Shown one piece after another: positions 1 to 7,689 of a stretch of 36,407 nucleotides of DNA. The first letter of the stretch is position 1. Each line of letters begins with the position of its first letter. The notes under the pieces were generated by a model that made no database searches, had not been told where the DNA came from, and saw only the letters and a list, made by a program, of their open reading frames with translations. The position numbers and the translations under genes are program-made. The DNA is from Thermoplasmatota archaeon (lineage in GTDB: Archaea > Thermoplasmatota > Penumbrarchaeia > JANQNL01), in the NCBI GenBank assembly GCA_028279585.1, contig JANQNL010000129.1:1-36407 (forward strand), written 5' to 3'.

Positions 1-434
1 GAGTTGGCGGTCCGACCTATGTTGCAGCGGACACACTATCGCGTATCAATATCGATGTTTCAGCATGGGCTGGTAAGGTCATACTGTTGCGGTTCAGGAT
101 AGTGACCACCGACGCAGCCGGTTATGACCACAGGGAGTCTGCATTAGGATGGGGCGGTGTTTACCTGGACGATGTGACCATCGAGGGTATCTCCATCTCT
201 GATGTCAGGTCCGAACCTACCATCGGTGAGAACATCGAGGAACCAGAGATAATGGACAGGATAGAGGAAGAGCTCTTTAATGAAGAGATCGAGCAGGAGC
301 AGAACTACGACGCGCTCCTTGCAATGATCGCCAAGATGAAGTGCTCCGACCTTCCACAGCAGCCGTCATACACCTATGACGGCTGTGTTTTCATTCCAGC
401 TAACATGGGAAACCTTGACACCCTGGAACACTGA
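1..434 (+). CDS. C-terminal part of a secreted jelly-roll domain protein (5' end outside window)
   Basis: The reading frame is open from base 3 to the TGA at 432-434, so this is the tail of a longer gene. The first 60 residues contain AWAGKVILLRFRI and, after a Gly-rich turn, GWGGVYLDDVTI. That pattern is typical of the MAM/immune-inhibitor-A-like jelly-roll beta sandwich at the end of many extracellular archaeal and bacterial proteins (family knowledge). It is followed by an acidic linker rich in Glu and a short tail with two cysteines. The main catalytic or adhesive part must lie upstream and cannot be judged. A TTG at 87 could be read as a start, but the domain clearly begins before it. 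Location outside the cell is inferred from the domain type and from the pilin-like neighbours. Confidence 0.6.
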   Translation, partial: VGGPTYVAADTLSRINIDVSAWAGKVILLRFRIVTTDAAGYDHRESALGWGGVYLDDVTIEGISISDVRSEPTIGENIEEPEIMDRIEEELFNEEIEQEQNYDALLAMIAKMKCSDLPQQPSYTYDGCVFIPANMGNLDTLEH

Positions 435-445
435 ATCGAGGGTGA

Positions 446-456
446 AAACTATATAT
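446..456 (+). promoter_or_regulatory. TATA box for the pilin-like gene pair
   Basis: The string AAACTATATAT lies about 45 bp before the ATG at 496, in the 61-bp gap after the previous gene. Initiation 25-27 bp downstream would give a leader of roughly 15-20 nt. Confidence 0.5.
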
Positions 457-495
457 CCGCCTTGAGCCTTAATCGGGGAACAGGGGCAGTGAGCG

Positions 496-1368
496 ATGAA
501 AGTAGCACGCGCATTGGGTCGTGACGAAGAGGCGGTCTCCGTCATTGTCGCCGCCATCATGTTGATGGCAGTAGGCCTGATGCTAGTCGGAAACTTCTAT
601 GCAAACTATGCTCCAATACTCGGTAGAGAGGACGAGATGGTCCACATGTACCGGGTCCACAACCAGTTCGTGGGCGTCAGGAACTCCATCTCTACCCTCA
701 TCGAGGCACAGGACACCGAGATAGAGCTTTTAGTCGGTGTCAGGATGGGCACGGCCGGTCGAGCCTACCAGGGCATCGGAAGGGCCTATGGCTACCTGAC
801 CCTGGACCCACAGCGCTCATCTGTCCAATTCAATGCTTCATACCCTGTGGAGAACGTGGACGCCACTAAAGGGAACCTAGTGTTCGAAAGCAAGAACATG
901 TACTTCCCCAACCAGTATGTGGTGTATGAGAACGGTGGAGTGATAGTCGCTCAACGTGAGACCTCCTCGTTCATATCAGATCCTGATTTCGAGGCGACCT
1001 TCGAGGGTGGCTACATTAACGTTACCTTCTCCTCCATGACCCTGACCGGTGACCTGTCCACTGTCGGTGGTTCAGGAAGCAGGGTCGTGAAGATGCGTCT
1101 GGTAACAGGCAGCACGGAAGAGAACTACTGGACAGGCAACGGCAAGACCCTGGAGATAAACATCACCACAGACTACCGGCACGCGTGGATCGATTACTTC
1201 TCCCAGACCCTGGTGATATCAGGGTTCACACAGCTTGCAGCGGGAACACGCCCCGTCAACCAGGGCGAGTTCAGCATCACATCCACAGGATACGGACTTT
1301 GGTTACAGATTGCCAGGGTCAACAACTACGACAACATGAAGGGTGTCATCGACATCAACCTTGAATGA
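496..1368 (+). CDS. Type IV pilin-like protein with class III signal peptide
   Basis: This 290-residue protein starts with a short basic leader (MKVARALGRDEEAVS) followed by a hydrophobic helix, about residues 14-36 (VSVIVAAIMLMAVGLMLVG). This is the arrangement cleaved by archaeal prepilin peptidase. The rest is a beta-rich, Asn/Thr/Gly-rich ectodomain with no further membrane segment. By analogy with archaeal pilins, the helix would pack into a pilus core or anchor the protein in the membrane. The protein is larger than typical archaellins, so it may be a minor or adhesive pseudopilin. The gene runs 9 bp before a paralogous gene and probably shares its transcript. The TATA box at 446-456 supports the chosen start. 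Confidence 0.7.
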   Translation: MKVARALGRDEEAVSVIVAAIMLMAVGLMLVGNFYANYAPILGREDEMVHMYRVHNQFVGVRNSISTLIEAQDTEIELLVGVRMGTAGRAYQGIGRAYGYLTLDPQRSSVQFNASYPVENVDATKGNLVFESKNMYFPNQYVVYENGGVIVAQRETSSFISDPDFEATFEGGYINVTFSSMTLTGDLSTVGGSGSRVVKMRLVTGSTEENYWTGNGKTLEINITTDYRHAWIDYFSQTLVISGFTQLAAGTRPVNQGEFSITSTGYGLWLQIARVNNYDNMKGVIDINLE

Positions 1369-1377
1369 GGAGATAAC

Positions 1378-2226
1378 ATGAGGAAATTCAGAACGAAGCG
1401 AGAAGACCAGGGTGTGTCCAACGTAGTTGCCACCATCATGCTGCTCGCTATATTCATGTCGCTTCTGGGAATGATAATGTCAACATATCTTCCTGCATGG
1501 GCAAGAACGAACGAGGCGACACATATGCTGGATGCTGCCGACTCATTCCTCATGCTCAAAAGTAATATCGATACACAGATCCTTCGTTCAGAGGTCGACA
1601 CGACCATGACAACGACCATGACCCTGGGCGCCCGTGGCGGCCCTCTCTTCGGTGTAGGCCGATCATCAGGCAGTCTGATGATGGAAGACTTCGCTTCGAA
1701 CAATTCCATGTACAATAGTACAGAACTAATGATGCGAGGTAAAGGCGCTATCAACTTCACAACTAACAATTACTATCTGGACAATCAACGGTTCCATTAC
1801 GAACACGGCGGTGTCATCCTGGAACAGGGTGAGAACTCTGTGATGAAGTTCGCACCGAACATCCATATTCGGAAGAACAACAACGACATAGTCTTCTCAG
1901 CAACCCTCATCACCCTCCGAGCAAATGGTGTGGACCGGGCACAGGGAACATCCACAGTGGCCATACGGACCACGTTACTTACCAAGGAAGGGATGACATA
2001 CCTCAACCAGACGGTTGGCCTTCAGGATGCGAAGCTGCGTATCTACACAGCTTTCACAGCAACCTGGACCCAGTACTTCACAGAGACCTGCCAGGCCGGT
2101 GGACTCGCAGCTGGAGATTTCACAGTGACCGAGAACGCTGCAGGTAACTGGGTCGAGATACTTGTGCGGGACTGCACCAAGACCGCTATCCGTCAGGCAG
2201 TGGTCGAGGTCGAGTTTGAGAAGTAG
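1378..2226 (+). CDS. Second type IV pilin-like protein
   Basis: This 282-residue protein has the same plan as the preceding one: a basic leader (MRKFRTKREDQGVS), a hydrophobic helix at about residues 14-37 (VSNVVATIMLLAIFMSLLGM), and a beta-rich ectodomain. Both proteins share GVGRxxGxL and YxxxxGGVIxxQ motifs, so they are paralogues from a duplication. A GGAG ribosome-binding site (1369-1372) lies 5 nt before the ATG, directly after the upstream stop, so the two genes form an operon. The role in a pilus or surface filament is inferred from the signal peptide. No assembly ATPase or membrane platform gene is visible in the window. The gene converges on the minus-strand gene at 2228 with one base between the stops. 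Confidence 0.7.
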   Translation: MRKFRTKREDQGVSNVVATIMLLAIFMSLLGMIMSTYLPAWARTNEATHMLDAADSFLMLKSNIDTQILRSEVDTTMTTTMTLGARGGPLFGVGRSSGSLMMEDFASNNSMYNSTELMMRGKGAINFTTNNYYLDNQRFHYEHGGVILEQGENSVMKFAPNIHIRKNNNDIVFSATLITLRANGVDRAQGTSTVAIRTTLLTKEGMTYLNQTVGLQDAKLRIYTAFTATWTQYFTETCQAGGLAAGDFTVTENAAGNWVEILVRDCTKTAIRQAVVEVEFEK

Positions 2227-2227
2227 G

Positions 2228-3076
2228 TCACATCCCTATCTGCAGGATGACCGCAAGCTCTACACACGATCGTATCAGCAGAACTGCTCCCATGATAATG
2301 ATCATTATTGCAGTGACCACCTTGATGTTGTAGAGGAGCTTCTCGTTCTTCACCTTCTTGTGTAGAACGGATGCTAAAAGTGCCACGATGATAAGTGGTA
2401 GCGAGGAACCGATACCGAACAGGAACAATGCGATGGCAGAGAAGACGAACGCAGTAAGATGGTTCGGGGCTGCAAATGCTGATGCGGCTGCGATGACTGG
2501 ACCCTCAAGGATTATGACCTCGATCATGCACCCGAAGGAGAGTAGGATGCCCCAGCCGCCCAGGAATATCTGGTCCGTGGGTGTGAGCCCTTTTTTCTTG
2601 GTGAACAGAAGTATCTTGTCCTGGCGCTTCGGAGCTGTAGGGCATGTCTTGCAGGCTGCAGAACTTGGCTTGCATCCATCACCGCAGTCCTTTGCCATCG
2701 GGTCATAGATGCGCTTCCTGTCATCCTGGGACCTGCTGAAGAATATCCCGCCCAGGAACACGAGGATGAACCCGAGGAACATGTATGCGACCACGTGGAC
2801 CGCGGTGAAGCTGTAGATGAGCCTATCCAGTCCAGAGTCTAGTATGACATAGAAGATAAGGCCTACGAATCCTCCTACGATGGCCAGGATGAACGTCCTT
2901 GGCATCATTAGGAGCAGAGCGATCTTTAGCGATTCCTTCAGGTCGCTCTTTTTCGAAAGGATGAGCGGAAGGATGCCTGGTGCGCACACTGTCAGGCATA
3001 CACTGGAGCCTCTGAACAGACCGAACAAGAAGGCAGAGAGAAGGGCGACGGTAATTGCCAGTATAAGGTCTATCAT
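2228..3076 (-). CDS. CcdA/DsbD-like multi-pass membrane protein
   Basis: This 282-residue protein has six or more hydrophobic helices. In the first part, GSSVCLTVCAPGILPLIL resembles the Cys-Pro signature of the CcdA/DsbD transmembrane family, which carries electrons across the membrane through a cysteine pair. In the middle a soluble loop (about residues 128-160) is rich in cysteines (CGDGC, then CKTC), which is unusual and could bind metal or take part in thiol exchange. The ATG at 3076 is preferred because an AGGAGG site (3084-3089) sits 7 nt upstream. A longer reading from 3136 would overlap the upstream gene. It follows the radical SAM gene by 11 bp and is probably cotranscribed with it. 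Substrate and partner are unknown. Confidence 0.6.
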   Translation of the reverse strand: MIDLILAITVALLSAFLFGLFRGSSVCLTVCAPGILPLILSKKSDLKESLKIALLLMMPRTFILAIVGGFVGLIFYVILDSGLDRLIYSFTAVHVVAYMFLGFILVFLGGIFFSRSQDDRKRIYDPMAKDCGDGCKPSSAACKTCPTAPKRQDKILLFTKKKGLTPTDQIFLGGWGILLSFGCMIEVIILEGPVIAAASAFAAPNHLTAFVFSAIALFLFGIGSSLPLIIVALLASVLHKKVKNEKLLYNIKVVTAIMIIIMGAVLLIRSCVELAVILQIGM

Positions 3077-3087
3077 ATCGTTTCCTC

Positions 3088-4113
3088 CTATATGTCCCAT
3101 CTTGGTTCTATGTCGCAGCATCCGCACTTGTGACACATGGTCTTGAGCTCCAGTGGAAACATCCCTGCAACAGAGAGGTCTTTCTTAAGTCCTTCTGAAA
3201 GTTTGACAAGCCTTGAGCTTGGCACCTTGGTCGGTGTTGTGCCCAGAGCCTCGGTCAGCCTGTCCCTGTTCCCATCGTTGACCCGGAGGCCTCTCAAGGT
3301 CGGGACCACGCCCATGTCGATGAGCTGTTTCGAAGCTGCCAGGACCTCCTCGTCCGATTCCCCCAGACCTACAATGATGTTCGATGTCACATTGCCTTTC
3401 CCAAAGACCTCAACAGCCTTTGGCAACAGCTCGAAGACCTTCTGGCGGTCCAGCATTGGGCATACCCTATCGAACAATGCCTGGGTCGCGGTCTCGATGT
3501 TGAGCTTGATCTCGTCAGCACCAGCATCTTTGAACCTCTGAATGTCCTCAACATCCTCGATGTATGGCTCGACCCCGATGGCCATGTCAGACAGTGCCTC
3601 CCTGACATTCTCCACAACAAACAGCATCCCATCGGTCGTGGTTCTCAGGTCCTCCGGGATGCCTGAGGTCACTGCCACAGCATCGACCTGCTCCTTTTTC
3701 ACGGAGTCCAGGATCAGTTCGACCCATCGCTCTGGTGAGATGGTCTTGGTATCCCCCATGCTCGGGGTCACACAGAACGCACAATCGTAGATGCAGCCAG
3801 CCTCGAGGTTGATGAATGCCTGGTATGGAGCATGCATGGCGATGGGGATGATCTGGACCCCCTGTGCGATAGTCTGACCGTTCTTTGCGATATCGTAGTC
3901 CTGCTCAGAGTCTATCAGGTTGTACTTCTGTCCTGGGTCCCTGGTCACCCCGACCTTCATCCTGTGGCCGTCCAGCTCTAAAGCTATACTTCGTTTTCCA
4001 GCACCTGGACCAGCAGTGGACCTGGAGGTTCGTACTGGTAGTTTGAACGCTTTGTCGATACCGACGACACCCTCATCCAGGAGGAGGCACTTGAGCTCTA
4101 GACCGCTCAGCAT
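3088..4113 (-). CDS. Radical SAM protein with C-terminal cysteine cluster
   Basis: The protein carries CIYDCAFC (CX3CX2C) near residue 110, the signature that binds the 4Fe-4S cluster and S-adenosylmethionine in radical SAM enzymes. Downstream are the GVEPYIED, DEIKLNIET and NIIVGLGE segments of the partial TIM barrel. The last 20 residues contain CHKCGCC, perhaps an auxiliary cluster or zinc site. The substrate cannot be deduced. It is not a close match to any methanogenesis-marker radical SAM protein I recognise. The ATG at 4113 is preferred over one at 4176 because a strong TATA element (4150-4160) lies between them. The pairing with a CcdA-like membrane protein could mean a role in redox cofactor or metalloprotein assembly (inference). 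Confidence 0.7.
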   Translation of the reverse strand: MLSGLELKCLLLDEGVVGIDKAFKLPVRTSRSTAGPGAGKRSIALELDGHRMKVGVTRDPGQKYNLIDSEQDYDIAKNGQTIAQGVQIIPIAMHAPYQAFINLEAGCIYDCAFCVTPSMGDTKTISPERWVELILDSVKKEQVDAVAVTSGIPEDLRTTTDGMLFVVENVREALSDMAIGVEPYIEDVEDIQRFKDAGADEIKLNIETATQALFDRVCPMLDRQKVFELLPKAVEVFGKGNVTSNIIVGLGESDEEVLAASKQLIDMGVVPTLRGLRVNDGNRDRLTEALGTTPTKVPSSRLVKLSEGLKKDLSVAGMFPLELKTMCHKCGCCDIEPRWDI

Positions 4114-4149
4114 GGGCTCTGGCACACTTATCCATGGGACGTTGGCCCT

Positions 4150-4160
4150 TTTATATATAA
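4150..4160 (-). promoter_or_regulatory. TATA box for the radical SAM/CcdA-like pair
   Basis: On the minus strand the sequence reads TTATATATAAAAG, a strong archaeal TATA element. It lies about 42 bp before the ATG at 4113 and just downstream of the preceding gene's stop. Confidence 0.6.
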
Positions 4161-4200
4161 CGCATAAAAGGAACAAGCATCGTGGGATACGAACACGCCG

Positions 4201-4809
4201 TCAACGCTTGTAAAAGGTCACGACAGCATGGCATGTACACGATGTGGCCAGCCCGAACTGGCTCTTGTCTTTTGCCATTTCCAGCATCCTTTCGATATTG
4301 TCTCCGGAAACAGCGCCCAGGCCGCCCCCCATCTGCTTGCTGATCACTACAATCAGACCTCTGGTCTCCAACAGTTCTGAAAGGAAATGCTCTCTATCGT
4401 TGGCTCTGACCGGACAGCTTTTACATCCGATACAGTCGTCCAGACATAGCTGCTCCTGGGATAGATTACTGATGTACACGTTCGCTCCATCAGGCCAGTT
4501 GAAGTATCCTTCAAAAGGAGCGAAGTTCCCAGCGTTATCGAGATCTGGCTCCAGGTCCCCAAAGGCTTGCTTAATGAGCAATGCTGCCACATGGACAGGA
4601 GCTGTGGGTACCATCCACACAGGATCGATCTCGATGTATTTCTCATAGACAACGGAAGTATCTACCTGATGGAACACATCGGCCAGGTCCTTCCCAGGAC
4701 AGTCCGGGTCTGGGTCCATGAGGTGGACCTCGAACCCATCCTTTTTGAAGTGCTCGATCGCTTTGACCCCGTACTTGCCACCACCAACGACCAAGACCTT
4801 TTGCGGCAT
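4201..4809 (-). CDS. Rossmann-fold protein with ferredoxin-like cysteine cluster, unknown function
   Basis: This 202-residue protein opens with KVLVVGGGKYGVKAIEHF, a glycine-rich dinucleotide-binding loop, followed by a beta strand ending in an acidic residue (VHLMDPD). At about residues 122-134 it has CLDDCIGCKSCP, a cysteine spacing like that of a 4Fe-4S ferredoxin site, and near the C-terminus CTCH. It may be a small redox or sensor protein, but I do not recognise the family. Its ATG follows the phosphoribulokinase stop codon directly (TAGATG), so the two are translationally coupled. That links it to sugar-phosphate or nucleotide salvage metabolism by context only. Confidence 0.5.
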   Translation of the reverse strand: MPQKVLVVGGGKYGVKAIEHFKKDGFEVHLMDPDPDCPGKDLADVFHQVDTSVVYEKYIEIDPVWMVPTAPVHVAALLIKQAFGDLEPDLDNAGNFAPFEGYFNWPDGANVYISNLSQEQLCLDDCIGCKSCPVRANDREHFLSELLETRGLIVVISKQMGGGLGAVSGDNIERMLEMAKDKSQFGLATSCTCHAVVTFYKR

Positions 4810-5778
4810 CTATCCCACCGCCCGCTCCAGCTCGTCCAGGATGAAGTTCAGCTTCTCAAGGAACCGCCAGGCGATGATAAGCTTGGCAACACCAGATGGG
4901 TTGATGAACTCATCTCCCCCCTCCTCGAACAGAACGTTCTCCTTGAGTCCTGTGAAGTCCCTTATTTGGTCTTGGAGCTTCGATACGTTCTTCCTGGACA
5001 GCATCCCATCGACCGTGAGGACGTTGAACTTGCTCCCGTAAAAGTAGTCAGACCCGAACTCCAGCGAGAAGTAACGTTCAGAGCTTGTGACGAACTGGGC
5101 CATGTCGAACGCCATGTCAATATGATGGACCGGAATGTCCGTGTGCTTCATCTTGAGCTTGACCTGTGGTCTTTCCAACCTATCGTCCGAGTATCTGGAA
5201 GGGATGACCCTGATGACCACCTCGGCCCAGATCTTTTGGATATCGATGTACTGCTTGAAGTATGGCTCACGTTTGAGTATCTCTTCGAAGGCGGCCTCCT
5301 TTTCATGGCCGCGCTTCTCCACATCCCTCATGAGCTTCCATTTCCACTTCACATCCCTGATAGGGTCAACGAACACCGTGAAGTCCATCTGGTCCCGCAA
5401 GCTTTGAGTATAGAACGGGTGAAGGCCCTCAACGATGGTGATCCTGGCCGGTTTGAACAATACCTCTGGGTCGAACTCGCCGGTGCTGTGGTTGTAGACA
5501 GGCTTGATTATCTCCTTGCCCAGGCGTATCTGTTCCAGGTGCTCGGCCAGAAGGTCCAGTTTGTTGTATGCAGGGTCCAGTGGAAGATTGCCTGTCACCT
5601 TCCTTGTCGCCCTGTCCTCGGAGTGGTAATCATCCATGGAAAATCCTGAGACCAGGTCTGCACCCAGCAGGCTCCTTATACCCTGGGAGAACGTGGTCTT
5701 TCCAGACCCACTGTCCCCACCTATTCCGACGATGACGAAAGCATCGTGCTCATCGAGCCTTTCCTTTATCGATCCCAT
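4810..5778 (-). CDS. prk: Phosphoribulokinase (archaeal type)
   Basis: This 322-residue protein of the phosphoribulokinase/uridine kinase P-loop family should convert ribulose 5-phosphate and ATP into ribulose 1,5-bisphosphate in the cytoplasm. Visible features are a Walker A loop GGDSGSGKTTF at residues 19-29, the FSMDDYH segment, YNHSTGEFDP, the acidic motif IVEGLHPFY and VKWKWKLMRDVEKRGH. The EGLHP and WK-RD-RGH segments favour phosphoribulokinase over uridine kinase (family knowledge). The length fits the enzymes characterised in methanogenic archaea, which act with type III RuBisCO in the reductive hexulose-phosphate pathway. RuBisCO is not in this window. It is first in a two-gene operon and divergent from the 5888 gene. 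Confidence 0.8.
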   Translation of the reverse strand: MGSIKERLDEHDAFVIVGIGGDSGSGKTTFSQGIRSLLGADLVSGFSMDDYHSEDRATRKVTGNLPLDPAYNKLDLLAEHLEQIRLGKEIIKPVYNHSTGEFDPEVLFKPARITIVEGLHPFYTQSLRDQMDFTVFVDPIRDVKWKWKLMRDVEKRGHEKEAAFEEILKREPYFKQYIDIQKIWAEVVIRVIPSRYSDDRLERPQVKLKMKHTDIPVHHIDMAFDMAQFVTSSERYFSLEFGSDYFYGSKFNVLTVDGMLSRKNVSKLQDQIRDFTGLKENVLFEEGGDEFINPSGVAKLIIAWRFLEKLNFILDELERAVG

Positions 5779-5887
5779 GGTCCCTACATCACATAAAGGC
5801 TTATCAAATTTGCAGTATCAGGACAGACCACATCAAAAACCTATAATCCCTGGAAGGTATTCAGAGGTGAGTAGGTGAAAGTACCCT

Positions 5888-7198
5888 ATGTCCGGGTATG
5901 GTATCTTGTTCGTGCTCCGAGGCTTGAGCTTGCTGTCCACTGTGATGATGGCCCAGACCACTAACTCGAAGAAGAAGGGGAAGAAGAAACCCCCGGGCAA
6001 GAGACCTCCACAACGCCCTCCTACCGCTCAGGCTCGAAAACCCCCGGCCCAGCCGGCTGGAAAGAGGCCTCCGGCAAAACCTGCGGGTAGGCGACCACCA
6101 GCCAAGCAAGCAGGTAGAAGGCCTCCTGCAAAACCCGCTGCAAAAAGACCCCCAGCAAGGACTGCAGGCAAGAGATCCCCTGCAAGACCCACTGGAAAAG
6201 GAAAGGGAGTGCCTATCCGAAAGGGGAAACCAGGAACCGGTACCATCGAGACATGGGTACTGACCACGGCCGATGGTCGTGTGTTGTCCGAGGTCATGAA
6301 GGACAAACCCGTCTCCACGACCGCAGCTAAAAAACGCAGGGTGAACGCTGCCATCGGGGCTCCCGCCTACGGCGACATCAAGGCCGAGGCCAAGCCCAGA
6401 CGTCGCAAGAAATGCGCACCCGAGCAGGCTCCAAAGCAGGTAGACGACGACACCTTCGAGGTGGACTGGGATGACGAGGAGGAGGAGGAGCTCGACCTTT
6501 CTGCCGAGATCTGCGATGACGAGGAAGATGAATCCGATGACATGGACGTCTACTCCATCTCCAGCGACAAGAACTGGTCCATGATGGACTACGCCTCTGA
6601 CCTACGTGATGACGAGGAAGAGGAAGAGACCTCGGAGTATGGATACGACCTTGGTTCTGGGGAGTACTCTTTGCCAACGGTGGAGAGGGACGACAGTTAT
6701 CTCGAGGAGATAATGGGCAAGATGAAGGAGTCCCAGGAGAAGGTGGAGAAAGAGGTCCTCGAGGTCAAGGAAGAGCCCAAGGCCAAGACGACCAAGAAGA
6801 AGTACAGCATCGAGGAGATCCTCATCATGACCAACGAGGGTATGCTCATGCAGCACTTCTCGTCAGGTTCCTCATCCACCATCGACGAGGACATCCTGGC
6901 AGGGATGCTCACAGCCATCCAGATGTTCGTTCGCGACACGTTCGAGACCGATGGTGCAGAGCTTTCAGACCTGTACCTGGGTCAGTTCAAGATCATTCTC
7001 ACAAGGGGGAAGTACCTCCATATCGCGACCGTCATGACAGGCGACGATGCAAAGCCTGTCAAGAAGCAGATGAATCTACTGGTCAAGGACCTGGAGCGCA
7101 AGTACTGGAGGGTCTTGCGTGGATGGGATGGGGATATGGATGGTGTCAAGGGGATGAAGGGCATGGTCAACGACCTGCTCGAGGGCAAGTATGGGTGA
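5888..7198 (+). CDS. Basic/acidic low-complexity protein with a small C-terminal longin/roadblock-like domain
   Basis: This 436-residue protein has three parts. Residues about 28-110 are a Lys/Arg-Pro-Ala tract with about seven copies of a unit like AGKRPPAKP, reminiscent of histone H1 tails. Residues about 190-275 are strongly acidic. The last 130 residues form a compact domain (SIEEILIMTNEGMLMQHF, DEDILAGMLTAIQMFV, GQFKIILTRGKYLHIATVM) with the alternating pattern of roadblock/longin-type alpha-beta modules found in archaeal signalling proteins. Nucleic-acid or partner binding by the tails is inferred. The ATG at 5888 is the first start after an in-frame stop. A later ATG at 5945-5948 would remove the short hydrophobic N-terminus (ILFVLRGLSLLSTVMM), so membrane attachment depends on the start. 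Confidence 0.6.
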   Translation: MSGYGILFVLRGLSLLSTVMMAQTTNSKKKGKKKPPGKRPPQRPPTAQARKPPAQPAGKRPPAKPAGRRPPAKQAGRRPPAKPAAKRPPARTAGKRSPARPTGKGKGVPIRKGKPGTGTIETWVLTTADGRVLSEVMKDKPVSTTAAKKRRVNAAIGAPAYGDIKAEAKPRRRKKCAPEQAPKQVDDDTFEVDWDDEEEEELDLSAEICDDEEDESDDMDVYSISSDKNWSMMDYASDLRDDEEEEETSEYGYDLGSGEYSLPTVERDDSYLEEIMGKMKESQEKVEKEVLEVKEEPKAKTTKKKYSIEEILIMTNEGMLMQHFSSGSSSTIDEDILAGMLTAIQMFVRDTFETDGAELSDLYLGQFKIILTRGKYLHIATVMTGDDAKPVKKQMNLLVKDLERKYWRVLRGWDGDMDGVKGMKGMVNDLLEGKYG

Positions 7199-7202
7199 GA
7201 CC

Positions 7203-7243
7203 GAATCTCCTCGGGAGCACAGTCGGTAACTATAGTTGAAAAT
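7203..7243 (+). repeat. Degenerate tRNA 3'-end repeat, distal copy
   Basis: These 41 bases match 7350-7390 without gaps at 31 positions. Both copies begin with a tRNA-Glu 3'-end-like segment ending GGAGCAC and finish with TAGTTGAAAAT. Both lie in inverted orientation to tRNA-Glu. They mark a duplicated trailer region on the 3' side of the tRNA gene. Confidence 0.6.
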
Positions 7244-7344
7244 TTGTGACACTAGGCTGGTCAAATTCCTACGTCGAAAAGATACGTATCAGAATTTGCC
7301 AGACCCCGCCGCGCACGATCGTCAAATAGAAATGAGTGCGCGCT

Positions 7345-7414
7345 GGTTCGAATCCCGTCAGGAGCACCGTTGCTGAGCCTAGTTGAAAATGGTGCTCCCG
7401 ACGGGATTCGAACC
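7345..7414. repeat. Inverted repeat pairing the tRNA-Glu 3' end with its trailer
   Basis: The arms 7345-7368 and 7391-7414 are 24 nt long with 23 complementary positions. A 22-nt spacer separates them. The right arm is the T-loop, T-stem and acceptor 3' strand of tRNA-Glu (minus strand). The left arm is an inverted copy with one change, which gives the fully paired acceptor strand CAGGAGC. In the tRNA transcript the trailer could therefore pair over the whole 3' end of the tRNA. Confidence 0.75.
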
Positions 7415-7467
7415 CGTGTCACTGGCTCGAGAGGCCAGTATGATTGACCGGTCTACACTACAGGAGC
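7390..7467 (-). tRNA. tRNA-Glu (anticodon CTC)
   Basis: On the minus strand a complete cloverleaf can be drawn. The acceptor is GCTCCTG with CGGGAGC. The anticodon arm is CTGGC-CTCTCGA-GCCAG with anticodon CTC, and the T arm is ACGGG-TTCGAAT-CCCGT. The discriminator is A, followed by an encoded CCA (7390-7392 on the plus strand read TGG). The gene lies 23 nt downstream of a structured RNA element whose terminal stem copies its first ten bases, and it has no TATA box of its own at the usual distance. It is therefore probably expressed with that element from the promoter at 7647-7655. Confidence 0.95.
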
Positions 7468-7490
7468 ATAAACAAATGTTTGCATATGAT

Positions 7491-7589
7491 GCTCCTGTAG
7501 TGTGACATCCTGAGGAAAGACACCGAATCCCAATGTTACTTTCCGAGGGGCACCGCCGCATTCGGAGAATGGGGCAGTGCTACAGGAGC
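7491..7589 (-). ncRNA. Candidate structured RNA upstream of tRNA-Glu (copy 1 of a two-member family)
   Basis: Read on the minus strand, these 99 nt fold into a three-way junction. The closing stem is GCTCCTGTAG (7589-7580) with CTACAGGAGC (7500-7491), ten perfect pairs. Arm A (7579-7551) is a 13-position stem with one C/C mismatch and a 3-nt loop. Arm B has GGAAAG (7544-7539) with CTTTCC (7519-7514), a 2-nt bulge and a 6-bp apical stem. The closing stem's 5' strand equals bases 1-10 of the downstream tRNA-Glu. An A and TCA follow the stem, much like the A-CCA of the tRNA. The minus strand is favoured because a C/A mismatch of the plus strand becomes a G-U pair. A homologous element precedes tRNA-Gln. 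I know of no family with this structure. Confidence 0.65.
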
Positions 7590-7646
7590 GAGTTTTCCTA
7601 CCCACCAAACATGGTCTGGGGGTAAGGTAGCCCCCAAACGAACAGG

Positions 7647-7655
7647 TTATTTATA
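7647..7655 (-). promoter_or_regulatory. TATA box for the structured RNA/tRNA-Glu unit
   Basis: The minus strand reads TTATAAATA in the gap after the glnS stop codon. It is centred about 62 nt before the RNA element. Initiation near 7624 would give a leader of about 35 nt that contains a small hairpin (CCC-AG-ACC, loop, GGT-GGG). Confidence 0.5.
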
Positions 7656-7689
7656 ACATTTATTGAACGTAAGCGTTTAGCTGGATGGC

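Noticed and set aside
7347..7503. A circularly permuted tRNA (3' fragment before 5' fragment on the plus strand)
   Set aside because: The D arm and anticodon arm are missing. The fragments are better explained as antisense partners of tRNA-Glu.
7491..7589. 5S rRNA, because the shape is also a three-way junction
   Set aside because: It is too short, lacks the conserved 5S loop sequences, and a homologue with a different, tRNA-matching closing stem occurs at 9560-9657.
7491..7589. Self-cleaving ribozyme such as a hammerhead
   Set aside because: The junction has no CTGATGA or GAAA core in the required places.
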